This document shows, piece after piece, positions 5,666 to 5,995 of a stretch of DNA of 5,995 nt. The DNA is from Micrococcaceae bacterium UBA7136 (lineage in GTDB: Bacteria; Actinomycetota; Actinomycetes; Actinomycetales; Micrococcaceae). Below the pieces are notes generated by a model. The model did not search any database. It was given only the letters and a program-made list of their open reading frames with translations, and was not told the origin of the DNA. Numbering within the stretch: the first letter of the stretch is position 1; the number at the start of each line of letters is the position of its first letter. The stretch covers positions 1,254-7,248 of the forward strand of contig DKXC01000086.1 in NCBI GenBank assembly GCA_002492045.1, read 5' to 3'. The translations under genes were made by a program, and so were the position numbers.

Positions 5666-5995
5666 CTAAAGGGTACCTGCTTCGCTCAGCCAGCCTGCTG
5701 CCTCAGTGGCGTAGTAGGTCAGGATCATGCTAGCCCCGGCCCGGCGAATGGAGGTTAGGCTCTCCAGTACCACAGCCCGGCGGTCTAGCCAACCAGCGGC
5801 AGCCGCCGCCTCAATCATGGCATACTCACCCGAAACCTGGTAGGCGGCCACCGGCACCGGTGAAAAGTCAGCTACCTGCCGCACAATATCCAGGTAGGAG
5901 CCAGCAGGCTTGACCATGACCATATCGGCCCCCTGCTCGATGTCCAGCTGCACCTCGTAGAGGGATTCGCGGGCGTTGGCTGGGTCCTGCTGGTA
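5666..5995 (-). CDS. hemB: Delta-aminolevulinic acid dehydratase (porphobilinogen synthase), C-terminal 109 residues
   Basis: The frame enters at the right edge with YQQDPANARESLYEVQLD and ends at TAG (5668-5666); the start is outside the window. HemB condenses two 5-aminolevulinate molecules to porphobilinogen, usually as a cytoplasmic octamer. The visible part has GADMVMVKPAGSYLDIV (about residues 22-38 of the fragment), whose lysine is the expected Schiff-base lysine, then VAAYQVSGEYAMI (about 50-62) and VVLESLTSIRRAGASMILTYYA (about 76-97), all strongly conserved in the family. The usual KPALPYLDI reads KPAGSYLDI here. The gene precedes hemL in the same direction, so the enzyme making 5-aminolevulinate and the one consuming it are probably cotranscribed. 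Confidence 0.96.
   Translation of the reverse strand, partial: YQQDPANARESLYEVQLDIEQGADMVMVKPAGSYLDIVRQVADFSPVPVAAYQVSGEYAMIEAAAAAGWLDRRAVVLESLTSIRRAGASMILTYYATEAAGWLSEAGTL

Noticed and set aside
1..5995. tRNA, rRNA, CRISPR array, insertion sequence or phage attachment site
   Set aside because: I saw no cloverleaf-like sequence, no regularly spaced direct repeats, no transposase or integrase motifs, and no terminal repeats flanking a gene.

Overview
The window reads as chromosomal DNA from a high-GC Gram-positive bacterium (Actinomycetota). The reasons are the GC-rich coding sequence, frequent GTG starts, an AdnA-type helicase-nuclease, an actinobacterial-style DnaQ-like exonuclease with an apparently leaderless start, a ThrE-type exporter, and a C5-pathway heme cluster. 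I cannot name a genus. CTA leucine codons and CTAG tetranucleotides are unusually common for such a genome.

Layout, left to right. Positions 1-1840 (minus) hold the first ~613 codons of a UvrD/RecB-like helicase, most likely adnA, running off the left edge. It has no stop codon in the window. Positions 1841-2001 are a divergent intergenic region with two possible starts and ribosome sites for adnA, a perfect DnaA-box nonamer, and a promoter whose -10 lies 7 nt before the ATG of the next gene. Positions 2002-2688 (plus) encode a DEDDh 3'-5' exonuclease. Positions 2764-4107 (plus) encode a ThrE-family threonine/serine exporter. A strong stem-loop with T-runs on both sides separates it from the convergent hemL (4174-5502, minus; glutamate-1-semialdehyde aminomutase). 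The right end (5666-5995, minus) is the C-terminal 109 residues of HemB (porphobilinogen synthase).

How the genes work together: hemB and hemL make consecutive tetrapyrrole precursors (HemL makes 5-aminolevulinate, HemB condenses two of them) and probably share a transcript running right to left. The helicase and the exonuclease both act on DNA and diverge from a shared control region. The exporter looks functionally unrelated and may simply share the exonuclease's transcript.

Most of the window is ordinary housekeeping sequence. The part that ordinary annotation does not explain is the 163-bp hemB-hemL spacer. Almost all of it from the hemB stop onward is a nested inverted repeat (outer arms of about 19-20 nt, inner perfect 10-bp stem). 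It also contains a 39-codon ORF whose stop overlaps the hemL start in a GTGA arrangement. This could be a structured leader RNA, a small palindromic repeat element, a translationally coupled small protein, or some combination; the sequence alone does not decide.
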